This document shows, piece by piece, positions 12,260-12,785 of a stretch of 12,785 bases of DNA; the stretch's first letter is position 1; each line of letters opens with the position of its first letter. A program made the position numbers and the translations under genes. The stretch comes from CAYNWK01 sp964400875 (GTDB taxonomy: Bacteria > Chloroflexota > Anaerolineae > Anaerolineales > UBA4823): assembly GCA_964400875.1 (NCBI GenBank), contig CAYNWK010000122.1, positions 1-12,785 on the forward strand, read 5' to 3'. The notes beneath the pieces are model-generated. The model had not been told where the DNA came from. It worked only from the letters and a program-made list of their open reading frames with translations, and made no database searches.

Positions 12260-12785
12260 ATGCAAGCGATCCCCAGCGAATTCCTTGCCATCGACCGAAA
12301 ATCACGCGCCCGAGTCCCATCGCTCGACCTCGAATACCGATCAGTTGAGGAACGAATTTGCGACTTCAAGGACGTGATCATCCCCCTGGACCCGGAATGG
12401 GCAATGGCGGAGGCCGCTCGCTGCATCCACTGCCCGGACCCTGCTCCCTGCGTGCAGGCCTGCCCGGCTCAAAACGACATCCCCTCGGCCATGTGGTTGA
12501 TCGAACAGGGCAAATTCGAGGAAGCAGCCCAATTGTACCGCCAGACCAGCTCCCTGCCGGAGCTGTGCGGGCGGGTTTGCCCGCACGATAACCTGTGCCA
12601 GGGCTCGTGCGTGCGCAACCATTACAACGAACCAGTGCAAACCGGCGCTCTGGAAGCTTTCACCGCTTTATATACACGTGGAGAGAACGGCGCCGCGATC
12701 CCATTAGGAACTCAGACCGGCCGGAAGGTTGCGGTGGTCGGAGCCGGTCCCTCCGGGCTGGCTTGCGCCGAACAGCTCGTCCAGC
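12260..12785 (+). CDS. Glutamate synthase small-subunit-like Fe-S/FAD oxidoreductase (partial, runs off right edge)
   Basis: The first 175 residues of a larger protein are visible. They contain the N-terminal Fe-S domain (Fer4_20 type): cysteines C55-x2-C58-x5-C64-x3-C68 in CIHCPDPAPCVQACP, then C103-x3-C107-x5-C113-x3-C117 in LCGRVCPHDNLCQGSC. These are the eight cysteines expected for two 4Fe-4S clusters. The FAD-binding Rossmann start RKVAVVGAGPSGLACAEQL follows (about 155-173; GxGxxG at 161-166). This order is that of GltD-type NAD(P)H electron-input subunits, shared by NfnB/SudA-like subunits, PreT and the dihydropyrimidine dehydrogenase N-terminus, so the exact reaction cannot be fixed from the fragment. 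The ATG is clear: AGGAGGT (12246-12252) lies 7 nt upstream. It is transcribed divergently from the sigma operon, with a CRP-type palindrome between them. Confidence 0.93.
   Translation, partial: MQAIPSEFLAIDRKSRARVPSLDLEYRSVEERICDFKDVIIPLDPEWAMAEAARCIHCPDPAPCVQACPAQNDIPSAMWLIEQGKFEEAAQLYRQTSSLPELCGRVCPHDNLCQGSCVRNHYNEPVQTGALEAFTALYTRGENGAAIPLGTQTGRKVAVVGAGPSGLACAEQLVQ

Overview
The window is GC-rich and densely coded, with short gene gaps and several TTG starts. The best guess for the source is a monoderm bacterium of the Chloroflexota (Anaerolineae-like). This rests on gene content only: a secreted Thr/Pro/Glu-rich protein with CARDB-like domains inside a MacB/LolD-type ABC cluster, a Yip1-family membrane protein in the same cluster, long HlyD-like adaptors, and no TolC-type outer-membrane gene. 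The taxon is an inference; no rRNA or marker gene is present.

Layout. (1) Positions 1-4592, minus strand: a four-gene transport operon read in the order Yip1-family membrane protein, ABC ATPase, secreted CARDB-like protein, FtsX/MacB-type permease. The permease runs off the left edge, apparently only a few residues before its end. (2) Positions 4872-5216, plus strand: cutA, alone, with a structured leader, converging on the next operon across a shared 12-bp hairpin. (3) Positions 5254-12092, minus strand: a seven-gene operon read in the order ECF sigma factor, small membrane protein (candidate anti-sigma factor), 220-aa polytopic membrane protein, membrane fusion protein (MFP) A, MFP B, ABC ATPase, MacB-type permease. 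Most junctions overlap by 1-8 nt or are a few nt apart. (4) From 12260, plus strand and running off the right edge: a glutamate-synthase-small-subunit-like Fe-S/FAD oxidoreductase, divergent from the sigma gene.

How the parts fit. The sigma operon looks like an envelope-stress or antimicrobial-defence unit. An exact TGAAAC-N16-CGTG element lies just upstream of the sigma gene and matches the ECF (SigW-like) promoter pattern, suggesting autoregulation of the whole operon, including its own exporter. Together, the Yip1 protein of operon 1 and the MFP/ATPase/permease set of operon 3 match the parts list of Bacillus subtilis YknWXYZ, which belongs to the SigW regulon. Here the parts are split between two neighbouring operons with two paralogous adaptors, and the other transporter carries a CARDB-like secreted protein where an adaptor would be expected. 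The divergent region before the oxidoreductase holds a perfect TGTGA-N6-TCACA palindrome, a CRP/FNR-family-type operator.

No tRNA, rRNA, CRISPR array, transposase or phage gene was seen. No stretch longer than 300 bases lacks a gene; the longest gap is the 279-nt cutA/Yip1 divergent region.
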